Positions 1-11,800 are shown, counted from the stretch's first letter. The stretch is 64,000 bases of DNA from JANSWP01 sp041941305 (GCA_041941305.1 JBGTQJ010000046.1:6441-70440), one strand, 5' to 3'. The notes: generated from the letters alone by a model not told the origin. Program-made: numbers and translations.

Positions 1-416
1 ACTCTTGCAATTTGGTCCCGGTTTTGGAAATTGCTGTTGAAGGACAATTCATCGTATAACCACAAACCAATCATCAGGGCGACTGCCATGCCCAGTGCCA
101 ATCCCCCAATGTTGATAAAAGCGTAGGTTTTGTTTTTGGTTAAATGTCTAAAGCTGATTTTAAAGTTTTGTCGGAACATGATGGTATAATTTATCGGGTG
201 AGGAAATGAAATTGGACGAATAATGCCAATTCGAAATAAAGACATGACATCTCTGAAGAATCGCCAGAATGCTTTCTTTTCATCAGATGTTTCCAAATTG
301 GCAAAGTATCGCTCTCGCAAATCTCCTTCGATGTCTTCAACAAATTCGGGATTGCAATACCATCTGAAAAAATTAAGGAGCCGTTTAGGCGGTTCTTTTA
401 TTTGATTGTGATTCAT
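1..416 (-). CDS. MacB/FtsX-type ABC transporter permease with N-terminal prefix domain (partial, 5' end only)
   Basis: The minus-strand frame opens at an ATG at 416 and leaves the window at base 1, so 138 N-terminal residues are seen. The first 79 residues (start MNHNQIKEPPKRLLNFF) are a soluble charged prefix like the permease prefix domain found on many Bacteroidota MacB-like permeases. A second Met at 179 opens the usual permease start (MFRQNFKISFRHLTKNK), followed by the first membrane segment (INIGGLALGMAVALMIGLW) and the start of the periplasmic region. I chose 416 because the prefix is in frame and follows the regulator by 6 nt. Such permeases export peptides, lipoproteins or drugs with an ATPase; the substrate cannot be read here. 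The PadR gene upstream probably controls it. Confidence 0.85.
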   Translation of the reverse strand, partial: MNHNQIKEPPKRLLNFFRWYCNPEFVEDIEGDLRERYFANLETSDEKKAFWRFFRDVMSLFRIGIIRPISFPHPINYTIMFRQNFKISFRHLTKNKTYAFINIGGLALGMAVALMIGLWLYDELSFNSNFQNRDQIAR

Positions 417-422
417 TCTAAT

Positions 423-749
423 TTAGTTAAAAGCAGTTTTGGGAATTGCATTCCAAAGATTCATTCTTTCCTCTTTTTTGGCTTCCAAAGCTTGTTTCCC
501 AAAATTGGTGACTGCATAGAATCGCTTGCGCTTTCCACCGCGAATTTTGGTTGCCTCTCCAAATTCGGATTCCAAATACCCTTTTTTCTCCAGCCGTTTG
601 AGTACCGTTTGCAAGGAACCAATGCTGACTTTCCGATTCAGGCGTTCTTCCATCTCATTGATGATGGCTATTCCATATGCATTGCTATATAGAATTGCTA
701 CGGTCAGTAATACGACTTCTTCAAATTCTCCAATGTGATTTCGATTCAT
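423..749 (-). CDS. PadR family transcriptional regulator
   Basis: A 108-residue protein of normal PadR length. Residues 8-85 form the winged helix: EEVVLLTVAILYSNAYGIAI is the first helix pair, SIGSLQTVLKRLEKKGYLES is the recognition helix and start of the wing, and GGKRKRFYAVTNFGKQAL is the wing with the typical R-x-Y-x-V-T-x-x-G pattern. PadR proteins are dimeric repressors that often sit directly upstream of the transporter they control and lose DNA binding when a transported compound binds. Here the gene ends 6 nt before the permease start, so the two are almost certainly cotranscribed. The inducer cannot be read from sequence. Confidence 0.92.
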   Translation of the reverse strand: MNRNHIGEFEEVVLLTVAILYSNAYGIAIINEMEERLNRKVSIGSLQTVLKRLEKKGYLESEFGEATKIRGGKRKRFYAVTNFGKQALEAKKEERMNLWNAIPKTAFN

Positions 750-847
750 TTGAATATTTTTACCTTAAATGTAGTTTTTATTAATTATAAGGATTGCTTT
801 TAAATGAAAAAGTTGCAATTAGTACATTGTGTAAAAAGTTCTTTCAT

Positions 848-911
848 ATCCGCGCCGCCGGCACGGATACAGGGCAAAATCATTTATTGGCTGCAATGCA
901 GTCAATAAATG
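848..911. repeat. composite palindromic element, copy 1 (GC-rich hairpin, spacer, second palindrome)
   Basis: Positions 848-868 form a near-perfect GC-rich palindrome with arms starting ATCCG and ending CGGAT and one mismatch. After 12 nt (869-880, containing AGGGC) a second palindrome spans 881-911, with outer arms CATTTATTG and CAATAAATG and inner arms CTGCA/TGCAG. It lies between the divergent PadR gene and the beta-helix gene. The order hairpin, 9-12 nt, longer palindrome recurs at 19817, 37881 and 39115. It is not a terminator of either neighbour by position. Confidence 0.65.
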
Positions 912-943
912 GTAGTAATGGATGAGATGAAAATTAGATGATA

Positions 944-951
944 TATTTTTG
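944..951 (+). promoter_or_regulatory. candidate Bacteroidota -7 promoter element
   Basis: TATTTTTG matches the Bacteroidota -7 consensus TAnnTTTG and lies about 50 nt before the start codon at 1002. No convincing TTTG -33 box is seen at the expected distance, so this is a weak call. Confidence 0.3.
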
Positions 952-1001
952 CAAGGCAACTCCTTTGGAGGAGGAACGGAAAAACTCAAAAAGGGACAAT
1001 T

Positions 1002-2954
1002 ATGAAACTCAACACTCATCGTCAATTTTTCTTTTCATTACTTTTTATCATTCCTACGATGCTTTTGGCTGGCAATGAAACCGAACCAGGAAGCCTTGAA
1101 AGCTATTCCACCATTTACTCCATTGGTTTTGAATGGAATATCGAGGGCGATGATAATCACAATGCAAGCTGTAATGTTCAATACAGGATTTCAGGCTCGA
1201 CTATATGGCTTCCGGCGATGCCTCTTTACAGAGTAGATTTTGAAGGGTATAATATGTTGGCGGGCAGCATTCTTTTTTTGGAACCTGGTACTACATATGA
1301 AGTTCAATTAATGCTGTCAGATCCGGACGGAGGAGAAAGTACTTTAATTGAAATGGTGACTACTCGCATGGTTCCGGTGATGCCTTCAGGCGGAAATTCT
1401 TATCATGTTATACCTGGAAACGGAGGAGGTGACGGTTCTGAAAATAATCCTTTCCAGGGGATTGAGGCGGCAGAGGCTGTAGCTCAGCCAGGGGATATTT
1501 TCCTGCTGCATGCTGGCAATTATGGCGGAGTAATCTTCCTAAATTCAGGAGGGACGCCCAATAATCATGTGGTTTGGAAAGCTTTTAATAATGAAAGTCC
1601 CACTTTCGAAGGCATAAGAATAGAAAGTGATTATATCTGGTTAGATGGATTGACGGTTATAGATCAACAATATGGCCTACGAACTTCTCCTCCAGGACCA
1701 ATAGGTATCAACATTACCCACTGCACTTTTATTAAAAATCATTACTCCATTTATTTGAATGATGGAGGGGCCGACTGGTACATTGCCGATAATATTATCA
1801 TTGGAGACAATGATCCTAACCTTTCCGATTTTTCAGGCGAGGGCATTGAGCTATGGTACACAGAAGGACATACGGTTGCTCACAATAAAATTTCGAGAAC
1901 GGCGGATGGGATTTCTTATCCGCATTCAAATGTTGATATTTTCGGTAATGAAATCTTTGATACTTCAGACGATGGCATTGAAGGGGACTATGGGCACGCC
2001 AATATTAGAATATGGGGAAACAGAATAACAAACCCGAGAAATAATGGCATCAGTTTTCAGCCCATGGACGGGTCGCCCTGGTATGTCCTGTATAATCAGG
2101 TTGCAGTTTTGGACGAGAGTGTGATGAAGTTACGAACCAGATCAGATAGAGCATTGATTGCACACAATACATTTGTTGCCCAAAGCGGACCAATTGGATT
2201 TGGTACTGGGTATTTGCGCAATATGGAGGTGAAAAATAACCTTTGGATATCTGTCAAAGACCGCTATGTGTGGGAAGAATCACAGGATGTGAATCAAATC
2301 ATCAATTGGAAAACGGACTTTGATTACAATGGATTTGATTGGGGAAATTATCCCTACGCATTCAAATGGGATAATACAAAACTGGTGGATATTGCCGAAT
2401 TTAATCAGTTAACCGGTCAGGAAGAACACGGTGTGAAAATTGACCAAACGACTTGTTTTGATTCACTGAATTATACCGGTTTGGTCGATTCTTTTTTTAT
2501 TGAATACCAAATTTTAAATCCGAATTGCAATGCCATTGACGCAGGAATTGTCCTACCAAACATCAATGATGATTTCACTGGCAATGCTCCTGATTTGGGA
2601 GCCTATGAATATGGTCAGGCATTGCCTGTTTATGGACCTCGTAGTGATGTCATCAACCATTCAGCATCCATCAATCCTCTGTCTTTTGAATTAAAACAAA
2701 ACTATCCGAATCCCGTCAGTGGCTATACAAGCATTAATTATTCTGTGTCTTCGCAATCAGAAATTGACCTGTCATTGTACGATTTGATGGGTAATAAAAT
2801 AACAACCCTATTCAAGGGTATCAAACCCGCTGGCAATCATCAGTTTATTTGGAATCGAAATATGAATACCCATCTGCCTCCCGGATTGTATTTTTATGTA
2901 ATGACCATTGACAAACAACAACAAACCAGGAAGATGATTGTAGGTAGGGATTAA
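1002..2954 (+). CDS. Secreted right-handed beta-helix protein with T9SS type A sorting domain
   Basis: A 650-residue protein with a signal peptide (residues 1-23, ending near MLLAG). Residues about 30-125 resemble a fibronectin type III-like beta-sandwich (GTTYEVQLMLSDPDG). Residues about 150-440 carry short repeated strands rich in N and D (IRIESDYIWLDGLTVID, ISRTADGISYPHSNVDIFGN), the pattern of right-handed parallel beta-helix proteins such as polysaccharide lyases. Residues about 565-650 are a T9SS type A sorting domain: QNYPNP, then SLYDLMGNKI, then LPPGLYFYVM and a final KMIVG. The family usually binds or cleaves polysaccharides, but no catalytic residues can be assigned, so enzyme activity is not claimed. 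Export is by Sec and then T9SS to the cell surface. Confidence 0.85.
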   Translation: MKLNTHRQFFFSLLFIIPTMLLAGNETEPGSLESYSTIYSIGFEWNIEGDDNHNASCNVQYRISGSTIWLPAMPLYRVDFEGYNMLAGSILFLEPGTTYEVQLMLSDPDGGESTLIEMVTTRMVPVMPSGGNSYHVIPGNGGGDGSENNPFQGIEAAEAVAQPGDIFLLHAGNYGGVIFLNSGGTPNNHVVWKAFNNESPTFEGIRIESDYIWLDGLTVIDQQYGLRTSPPGPIGINITHCTFIKNHYSIYLNDGGADWYIADNIIIGDNDPNLSDFSGEGIELWYTEGHTVAHNKISRTADGISYPHSNVDIFGNEIFDTSDDGIEGDYGHANIRIWGNRITNPRNNGISFQPMDGSPWYVLYNQVAVLDESVMKLRTRSDRALIAHNTFVAQSGPIGFGTGYLRNMEVKNNLWISVKDRYVWEESQDVNQIINWKTDFDYNGFDWGNYPYAFKWDNTKLVDIAEFNQLTGQEEHGVKIDQTTCFDSLNYTGLVDSFFIEYQILNPNCNAIDAGIVLPNINDDFTGNAPDLGAYEYGQALPVYGPRSDVINHSASINPLSFELKQNYPNPVSGYTSINYSVSSQSEIDLSLYDLMGNKITTLFKGIKPAGNHQFIWNRNMNTHLPPGLYFYVMTIDKQQQTRKMIVGRD

Positions 2955-3201
2955 GAGCCTTATTTGTTTGAAGGGGAGATGACGTCTTCTTAATCCTACA
3001 TTAAAGAGATATTATTCGGGCTGCTTGAGTGTTTGGAATTGAGCAGTCTATAAAAGGGAAATTGAAGCCGTATAACAATATTTATACTGTGTTAAAAAAA
3101 AGGAGTATAAACTTGCATTGAAAGCGTGCAGGTTTGAAACAAGGATAACAGTTAATTTACCGTATTAGCCAAACCTATAGATTTTTTTGACACGATTCCA
3201 C

Positions 3202-4740
3202 TCACTCCAACTCAATCACCCCAAACCGCATTTGATTTTTGCTGAAATCTCCCCAGGTACCAGTCTTTTTTAATATCTGTCCACCAAAAAGCAGTTTGGT
3301 GCCATTGGTGTCGCCGATTAGCGCGCTATGCAGTTTGTTGGCGTCTTTTCCATCAATGATTATTTCATCTGATTCAACAGCCCCGGAATTGTCGAAAATC
3401 ATTAATCTGGCTACCAGGACAGACCAGGGAAGCCCCCAGGCTTTTCGCTCTTTTCTATCGGGGGTATGAAAGTAATACACATAGGTTTTCCCATCCAGAA
3501 ATGCGGTGAATAGATTTGGTCTTTCAATCCTTTCATATTTCATATATCGGTTGGCGTTATGAATGTTTTGTAGGTTGCCAGTTTCATCAAGTTTGTAATG
3601 AATGATGCTACTATGGATATAAGCGGTTGGAGGGGCGTATCCTGGCTTAGTGGATAAAGTTGGATTGGCAACAAGAGAACGTATATATTTATTTGTGGCA
3701 GTAAAGCTATACCCTCCATCAGATAGCGCATTGGCTGTTTCAAGAGAATAATGCCACACCTTGGAATTCTTTTTGGCTCTGTTTTCTTCCAAACTGGCAA
3801 GGAATGACTCATCCACTTGACTGACGGTGACTTCTTGTTTATCTGAGTTTAAATCTTGTTTGATAAAATAGACGCCTCTGACTTTATTCTCCAAATCACT
3901 TGTATAGTCACAAAAGCCTGAGAAAATGGCTTTGGTATCTTTCACTATTATTCCAGGAGCCCCTGCATTGTACTTAGATTCCAATTGGATAGGATATTCA
4001 ATTAAGTCATGTTTTGTAATTCTATAAACTTTTGACCAGCCGGATAAATAAGCAGCCAGAAAGACTTCCCCCTCGTTGGAAACGATTACCTGATAAATAA
4101 CAAATTTTTTCTCCTTGATTGGGAATTCCTGATGCTTTTCCCAGAGCAAATTCATTTGGTCATCAAAAACAGCAATGACGATACTTTCAACTTTGGATGG
4201 ATTCTTATTGTTGATTAAGGCTACCTTAGACTTGTCTTCACTGACAATGAAACTGGAGGTGTTTTCAAAAGATGAATTAAACCGATAATTTTGTGCATAA
4301 CCTCCAGAAGGAAGACCTATCTTTATTTCATGTTCGTAAGCTTTAAAAGGATGCTCAAACCTACCATCTTTTAACCTAGCGGCATAAATATTCCACTGCT
4401 CTCTTAAAAGACTCCTTTTGCTTTGCAGACCATATACCCCTGATTTGGTTTTTACCACGTTTGTAAAATCCATCAACTTATCATCGAGATAAACATCCAA
4501 AGGTCTGGTTGAAATTAATTTGTGATTGTAATCAAATTTAAGCACATCCCTGTTTTGACCTTTGCCCAACTGGAGATAGTAATAATTTTCCTCTGCGCCT
4601 AAAATTTTGAATTCTTTAAAGGAGGAACCTGGAAACTTGAATAGTTCTCCCCATTGGACGAGATTATCATTACTTTGTCCAAGTATGCTTAAAGGAAGCA
4701 ATGTGGAAAATAGCCAAATTAATATGGTTTTTAGATTCAT
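3202..4740 (-). CDS. Secreted hypothetical protein
   Basis: A 512-residue protein that I cannot assign to a family. Residues 1-21 are a signal peptide (MNLKTILIWLFSTLLPLSIL) followed by Gln-Ser. The rest alternates short hydrophobic strands and turns at a spacing suggestive of a beta-propeller or WD-like sheet protein (YYYLQLGKGQNRDVLKFD, KAIFSGFCDYTSDL, GTKLLFGGQILKKTGTWG), but no PD40, Kelch or NHL signature is clear. It has no T9SS tail and no lipobox, so it is probably periplasmic. It stands alone, convergent with the beta-helix gene across 247 bp in which I see no strong terminator. Confidence 0.75.
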   Translation of the reverse strand: MNLKTILIWLFSTLLPLSILGQSNDNLVQWGELFKFPGSSFKEFKILGAEENYYYLQLGKGQNRDVLKFDYNHKLISTRPLDVYLDDKLMDFTNVVKTKSGVYGLQSKRSLLREQWNIYAARLKDGRFEHPFKAYEHEIKIGLPSGGYAQNYRFNSSFENTSSFIVSEDKSKVALINNKNPSKVESIVIAVFDDQMNLLWEKHQEFPIKEKKFVIYQVIVSNEGEVFLAAYLSGWSKVYRITKHDLIEYPIQLESKYNAGAPGIIVKDTKAIFSGFCDYTSDLENKVRGVYFIKQDLNSDKQEVTVSQVDESFLASLEENRAKKNSKVWHYSLETANALSDGGYSFTATNKYIRSLVANPTLSTKPGYAPPTAYIHSSIIHYKLDETGNLQNIHNANRYMKYERIERPNLFTAFLDGKTYVYYFHTPDRKERKAWGLPWSVLVARLMIFDNSGAVESDEIIIDGKDANKLHSALIGDTNGTKLLFGGQILKKTGTWGDFSKNQMRFGVIELE

Positions 4741-4941
4741 TAGTAAGATGATTTGAGGATTTTAGCCAAATAGATGTAGTATACCTTGAGGCATTTTTCA
4801 ACAAAATGCAGCCAAGAATAGCTATATTTTATCATTTGCCAACCTACTTGGTGTTTTTTAAGTATTGCCTTAGCAGAGGATCGTTACCATTTAGTAGAGC
4901 AAAATGCTGTCTGTCTATAGTTATTGTTAGTTGGTTTATGT

Positions 4942-5271
4942 TTACTCTTTTCGCTCGTTCAAAACTAATGCATTGCTCGAGTAATATTTAAAAATTGAAG
5001 AGCCAACGTGCATATCCGTGCGAGGCGTGTTTAACTTTATTGGCATGTCAGTTCCAGAAGGCTTAGTGTTTTCAAAATATGATTGTAGACTCCTCCCAAT
5101 ATCTTTTATATGAGCTAGAATAGAAATAAATTCAAGCTCACTTAAATCAGACTAGACCCAATTGAAAAACTTCTTAAAATAAATAGGTGCATCAAAGGAA
5201 ATAATTTGGATAATGTTATTTTTACCTAGGTTGTAAAATATACATGGTATTTTACAGAAAAAAACAGGCTT
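4942..5271 (-). pseudogene. Possible decayed gene downstream of the toxin-immunity pair
   Basis: The 538 bp between 4741 and 5278 hold no intact gene, but one minus-strand frame reads like protein on both sides of a single in-frame TAG at 5152-5154. Before it are about 39 codons (containing IIQIISFDAPIYFKKFF), and after it 69 codons (containing ELEFISILAHIKDIGRS and KLNTPRTDMHVGSSIFKYY) to a TAA at 4942. There is no start codon upstream. A different frame further on (near 4855-4940) also looks coding (RQHFALLNGNDPLLRQYL). Position right after an RHS toxin-immunity pair is where displaced toxin or immunity genes decay, so an old immunity gene is a reasonable guess. No family is recognised. Confidence 0.35.
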
Positions 5272-5278
5272 TTAAATA

Positions 5279-5878
5279 TTAGTCATGTCCTTCCCGAGAG
5301 GTAGGATTTGAGCAGGCTCTTTCTGGATTAAATATATCAACTTGGTTCTTTATGAAATAATTTTCAAAATTATCTCTATTAGTTGTCTTTAGAAACAAAT
5401 ATTCATTATCAGAAATTGGAAAAGTTACTAAAAACCTTACTTCAGTATCATCAATTTTCAAAAGGTCAAAATATCCTTCCCAATATACTGGTAGTGTAAA
5501 GTATAAATGTGGTAAATGTTCAAAACCAGCTTTCGCTTTTTTTACTGCATTAACCAGTACATTACCAGGTCCTAGAAAATTATTCTCCTGTAAAAAATAT
5601 TCATGAGCTACAACTAAAATTTTCGGATATTCTGTCAATTTCTTTGGTGCTCCAGAAAGTATTTCTAAACCAAATGGAATAGGTCCTTTTGAGCCATTTA
5701 ATATTATTTTAGATACTCCATAAGTTGAATATGAAATAAAATCATCATAAGGACCGTCTGCTTGAAGAATAACAAACCTATTAGAACTTTCCTTTGATAA
5801 GAAGGATCTTTCAAAAATATTATTTCCGAAGCCTTCTCTAATGTAATGCTTTAGTTTTGCTAAAGTAATAGATCTCAT
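5279..5878 (-). CDS. SUFU-domain immunity protein for the RHS/GH-E toxin
   Basis: A 199-residue cytoplasmic protein without signal peptide. Its start codon overlaps the stop of the RHS gene in an ATGA, showing translational coupling to the toxin. The pattern fits the suppressor-of-fused (SUFU) fold used by many immunity proteins: an internal strand-loop HLYFTLPVYWEGY (about residues 123-135), then VRFLVTFPISDNEYLFLK and a short helix DNFENYFIKNQ, ending FNPER, the usual order of the C-terminal half of SUFU domains. It would bind and block the GH-E nuclease domain so that the producer and its kin survive. The tight pairing and the family's known role make immunity likely; the exact contact cannot be read. 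Confidence 0.8.
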   Translation of the reverse strand: MRSITLAKLKHYIREGFGNNIFERSFLSKESSNRFVILQADGPYDDFISYSTYGVSKIILNGSKGPIPFGLEILSGAPKKLTEYPKILVVAHEYFLQENNFLGPGNVLVNAVKKAKAGFEHLPHLYFTLPVYWEGYFDLLKIDDTEVRFLVTFPISDNEYLFLKTTNRDNFENYFIKNQVDIFNPERACSNPTSREGHD

Positions 5879-8800
5879 TCGTCTTTTTGTTCAAGTTTAT
5901 GACTTCTATTTGTAGCCCTTGTTTCAGGTCTATATCTCGAAGCATCATTATATAATTCTTTTAATTCATCCCATGATATTTCACCTTTTTCATATCTTTC
6001 ATAATCTCTCCAATATTCATTTCCCGGAGTATGTCCCATATCCCATGCCCTTTGCTGATATTCTCTACCACTTTTAGTTGTAACATCAATCAAATCATCA
6101 AATTCAATTATCTCTCCAGTGTCAGGGTCTCTTACAAATCCATCTGCTCCTCGATTTTGCTCAAAAGCATCTTCAATGGTACTTTTTCGTAAATAAGGTC
6201 TTTTCTTTCCCTTACCCCAAATTTTGCTCATTTGTTCTCTAGTCAATTTAACAAGACCTTCTTTTAAAGCCTTTTCAAGCAGATCTGTAGGTAAACTTAT
6301 CACAGGTATTCCTGTCACTTCCTCAAATATTGCTTCACTTCCTTCTTTAACAATAGCTGCAAGTCCAATCCCTTTCACAATAAGTACACCTGCAGCTAGA
6401 CCTTGGACGCCTACTGCATAAACTGCATATTCATTTGCTTCAGCGTCGGTGAGTTTTTGAAACTCGTGGTGACGAGCAGTCTTCTTCATATGAGCAGCTC
6501 TTTTTGCTGTCCAAGATTGTACATGATTTTCAGCCATAGCTTTCTGCAAGCCATGCAAATCAATATGCTTCACTGGATCGTTCTCCGCGTAGTTATAAGT
6601 AGATACCCACGGAAATCGGTCAGCAATAGGATCCACCCCAGTAAACCTCCCAAAGGTCGCATCATACATTCTAAAGCCGTAAAAACTCCAATTTAGTCCA
6701 AGGTCTTTTTCTAGTTCCTTTCCATTGTACAAATAGTTATTATTAGGATCAAATGAATGCACCCATACTCCCTCGAAATTGAGTCCGAAAGGATAATAAA
6801 GCTCCCTTTGCATCACCTCCAAAGAATCCAGATTAGAGGTTTCTGACTCGGTTAAAATCAAACCATCCTCATCTCTATCCTCAAAGAAAACCATCAAATT
6901 ACCTAAATGGTCATCAATTTTGTATTGGAATCTTGGTAGAGAATCTTTTAAATAAACCCTCCCTTCACCATGATGATAAACTTCAGCCGTATCATTCACA
7001 AATTCTACTCCTCCCAGATAGAGTCTGATATTCGTACTTCCAGTAGAATCTGTAGTCTCCTTTTTGTATTTCTTCCCACCAAAAGTATATTCAAAGAGCA
7101 TTGAGCCACCATCTTTACTGATGACCTTAGGCAAATTTAATAAATTATACGTCGCAGTCATACCTCTCCCAGCATCTTCGGTGATATTTCCATTGCCATC
7201 ATAACTATACACCGTTTCAGCTGGTTCAAAGCCTTTGGATTGGGCTAGAGAATCAACAGTTTTATCGTAAAGGCTATCTAATCTTTCATTTGCATATTTA
7301 TAAGATAAACTATCTATCATTCCATAAACAGCATTTTCTCCTGTCCCTTGTATCCAGCCATTTCTTAGAAGGTCAGTAATATTTCCAGCAGGGTCATAGC
7401 TGTAATTGGTGTTGTAACGTCCATCTTCTCTTTCTGGAGTGAAAAATGTATTATTCATCACCGTTACTCGATGATCACCATCATAAGAATATTCATTACG
7501 CATACCTCCAAGGGTACAGTTAGAAGACATATCTATGCGGTCAATATCCAAGCCATCATATCTCAGTTTTTCATAAAACAAATCGCTGTTTTGAGTATAA
7601 TTACCACTAGAACCTCCAGGTAAAGAAGTTGCTGTTTTATCACAGCAATCCGTTAATGCCAGTTCTGAAATTTCGCAGCGTCCATTGAATAGTTGAATTT
7701 GCTCAGCATTTGTGTTGGTGATACTGATTTCAAAACAGATAAAACCAGCACCAGAGAAATAGGCATTAACAAACACATCACCGAATAAACCGAAATAATC
7801 CAATGCAGTTTCCAAAAGGTTTTCCAGTTGTACTGCAGAAGCTAAAGTGGTTAAATCTAAAGAGGGTTCAACTTCATAATATTGCTCATTGATTCGAATA
7901 TCAGTGAGCTCAGGGTCGCAACCTTCTTCAACTGGCTTTTGACCAGAAGGCAATTCCAGACAAAAACTGGAAGAAGCAGTACAAACTGAATCTCCTTCAA
8001 AACATTCCATTTCTCCTATGGAATTGATTGAAATAAGTTTACCTGCTGCATCGTAGTCATAATCAACTTGTTGTAAAAATCCACCAGTAGCAGCCTCTCC
8101 CAGGTATTTTATTTTGACCAGGTCTTGAGAGTTGTATGCTAATCTAGAAAGGATATTACTGGCTCCATCAATTGTAAGTGCTGTTTCCGTTGGGCGTAAA
8201 ATATCATCAAATCCAAATGTATAAGATACATCAACTGTTTGTGGTCCTTCAATTTTCATACTTTGCCCTGTTAGCAATCCTGCATCTGTATAAGAGGGTA
8301 TGCTCGTAATTTTGTGATAATTGGGATAAGTCACCACAATAGAATCCGGTCTTCCTATATTATCAAAAATTCCATTTTGGGTAAGTTTGGAATCCCCAAG
8401 ACCGCCAACATATAAGATTCGTTCATCAGAAGATTTGAGCCAGGTATGGTCAGGTTCATAGGTATTTGATAATAAATCCCCAATTTTATCCCCATCGAAG
8501 TCATCTTCATCAACAATTTCCTCTGGCAAACTGCCTAAGCCATTAAAATCTCCTTTGGAAATTAAGGTAATTCTGTTCAGAGCATCATAATCGAAAATCT
8601 GTATATTTCCATTGGCATCCTGAGTAGCTTTAGGACGGTAAGCTACATCCCACCAATAGTTTCTGACTCCAGAGCCTGGCACCTTCTTTTCATATACTCT
8701 ATCTATTGCATTGTATTTATAGGAATATTCTTCCCCCACAGGATTTGTGATGGTAGATAATCTTCCAAGATTATCAAAACTATAAGTTGTAATACCTCCT

Positions 8801-11800
8801 GCCCCAGAAATGTTTTTTCTCGTTCTTCCCAGTCCATCAGTATGTGTTTGAGAAAGATGTGTGTTTGGATCAGTGACACAAGTTAATGCAAAAAACTCAC
8901 TGCTTCCCTTTTGTTCAGTTAATGTGATATTGCCAACTGCATCGGTTATTTCTGTCCATCTACTGGCAGGAGAGGCTTCATGAACAATGGTATTTTCTCC
9001 TCTGGTAAGTTTAACATCTGAAATAACTCTGAAAAAATTGTCATATTTCGTTCTACTTAGTTGAGCTCCATCATTTTCCCTTCTAACTCCCAATTCTTTT
9101 CCAAATCCATCCAGATATTGAGTTGTAACCTGATTTGGAAATTCCCCATCAGCAAAGCTGAGGTCAGTTCTCACATAATTATCATAAGCTCCAATATTGT
9201 ACTGGAATTTTGTTCTCTGTCTTCCATTTAAGGTAGTTAACGAATCCAGTCTTGCTCTTGGGTCATAATAATAAGCAGTCGTTATACTGTCTGGATCATT
9301 CGTTGAACTCAATTCAAAATAGGTGTTATAGGCATAATTAGTGCTAAAACCCTGATAGCTTCTTTGAGTCAGTTGTAGTTGGTCATTCCAAACTAGTGAA
9401 ATTGGGTCAAAGAAAGTGTTATCGTGTTTGGTTAATTTATAGGTAGTGGGTTTGCCATCTCCATTGTATCCTGAAAATTGTCCTACTTCTCGAAGTGTGC
9501 TGTCCCGCCATGTCCAGTTGGATAGTGGAACTACTTTACCAGAACCATCTCTAGTTAAGGCAGTAAAGCTGGATTGAGTTATATTAACCGAATCCAATGA
9601 AGTTTTAGTGACTATCGGAGCTAAATATCCTATACTGTCTTTCAAATAATCCAGTGCACTTTGGCTAAATTTAGATGTCTCATCTGTTACATCATATGCA
9701 AAGTCATTATAGGTCCATACTGTCACATCACCAGAATAAATGGTTGTAATCGTTTTTGGGGTATATGGGTTAGTTCCTACGTATGAATAATTAGTTGTCA
9801 CATTGGGAGCAGGTCCAGCTAGTAGAGAATCCAGGGTATAAGTACTAATGAGGCGAATATTATTGGTTCTCAAATTCCTATCCAATAAATAATAATTTTT
9901 GGTTATTTCCTTAAATGGGTGAGGAACGATATTCCCCTTTATCAAATCGTATATCTGAAGCAGACGACCATTGATGCTCTTGAATGGAGATAATTCTCTA
10001 ATTAAACCATGTACGTAATTATCAATAAATTTACCGTGATAGTGATTTTGATACATCTCTGACTGAAAAAAACTTGGTATAGACGTTTCTTCCTGAAACA
10101 CATCGTAATTCATAAGGCTTAATTGCCTTAAAGAGCTATCAGCATTATAAGTTTCAGTTTGGTACTCTACTCCCAATAACCAGGTCATATAAGCAAAAGT
10201 CTCAGGATAATCCAGTGCAGGCGGTATATCCAGATTACTGCTGGTGACTGAATAATGAGCACAATCTGTAATTGTTTCTAGGACACAGGATTTTTTTACT
10301 TCCAGTTTTTGTCCAATCAACAAAGGGCTCCAGGAAGGCATTTGAATTTTTTGTAAGAAATTATCTGGTGTGGTGAAATAATGCTTGGTGTGTCCAATTC
10401 CTATACTATCCCAGCTTTCAGTTACCATGCCATACCCTATCTGATTGCTTTTATTCGACCATAGATCGTTTTGAAAACTTGAAGTAGTTATTACTTTATG
10501 CTCATAACCAGGGTAATAGTAATTATCACTATTTCGATAAACCCTAATTGGCATATTTATAACAGAGCTGCTATCATAAACATAATGAGTGATTTTGGCA
10601 GGAGAGTCTCCAGGGTTTTCTTCTAATCTAATGACTCTCAACCCTGCCCCTGCTTCTCCTGTTTGTCCGGGTCCTACAGGTGGTAAAACATTTAATCCAT
10701 AGCTGTATTGAATACGACCTCCTGAAGCGAATTCAAGTGACTTCAAAGCACCAATTACAGCTAAATTTGAGTCTGGAGTTTCTTTTTGACCGAGATGAAT
10801 TTGACCGCCAAGCGTATTCGAAAATGGAAATTGTCTCTCAATTCCTGTAGTAGTAAAATCTACTATCTGACCATTTTTTAATGCCCTATACTCAACAGGT
10901 GGTAGTGGAGAATTGGAAGCACTGTTATCATTGTAATAGCCAAACAAATCCTGATTGAGGCTAAATCGTTTTGGTAAATTGGCAGCAATGCCTTCATAAT
11001 CAATTTTAGTTATGAAATCATGGTGTCCTCCAAATCTGTCTATTTCTTCTATTCTATCCAGAAAGCTTCGCTGCTTCTCAGCATTGTATATAGACTGCTC
11101 AGTTTCTTCATCATATCTGTCAATCAAATCTTTAATTTCCATTAAAGAACCATACTCAGACATATGGGTTCTATAGCCCCAATCTTTGTCTAAAAGGTCA
11201 CCATAAGGAATATTGATCCTGATTGGGAAAGTAAAACAGCCTAATCCAAATTCGAGGTAAAAATAGGTGTGAAATTTCGACCAATGTATATTGTAAATAT
11301 TTCCAAGATGAAATTCTGTATCATCCGTAATACTAATGGCAGAACGTTCAGGTGTTTCCGGCAATTCAGGTGGGTCGCAATCGGCAGTTGAAGCACTAAA
11401 TGCTGGATTATCGTAAAATAACTTCCAACCTTTATAATATTTCAGACTATCATTCTCTCCTCTTTTAACTACTATACTATCACAGAGGAAATCATCCACA
11501 ATTTCTCCTCTTGGTGCCCCATAATGAAACTCCAGGGCTTCCCCTCTGGCTGTACTGGTATTGATGCTCGTTAAATGCCACCTTTCCAAGTTACTTTCCG
11601 TAACAGAATAGGCAAACTCAGCTCTTCCATTTTCCCATTTGGTTTTAAAAATACGTAAATCATTAAGATCTGTATTTTGATTGGTGGTTAAATAACCACT
11701 GCCATCTATATTAAAATTGGGAAAGGTATGGGTATAGCTTTTATCAGCATAATAGTTCAAATCTCGGGATTCATATCCCAATTCAACTTCCTCATGGGTC

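Noticed and set aside
402..738. Plus-strand frames over the PadR gene
   Set aside because: They are antisense to a clear PadR gene with strong motifs and have no protein-like pattern.
4806..4991. Plus-strand frame of 61 codons before the decayed gene
   Set aside because: Hydrophobic and Cys-rich by chance; the minus strand gives the more protein-like reading in the same place.
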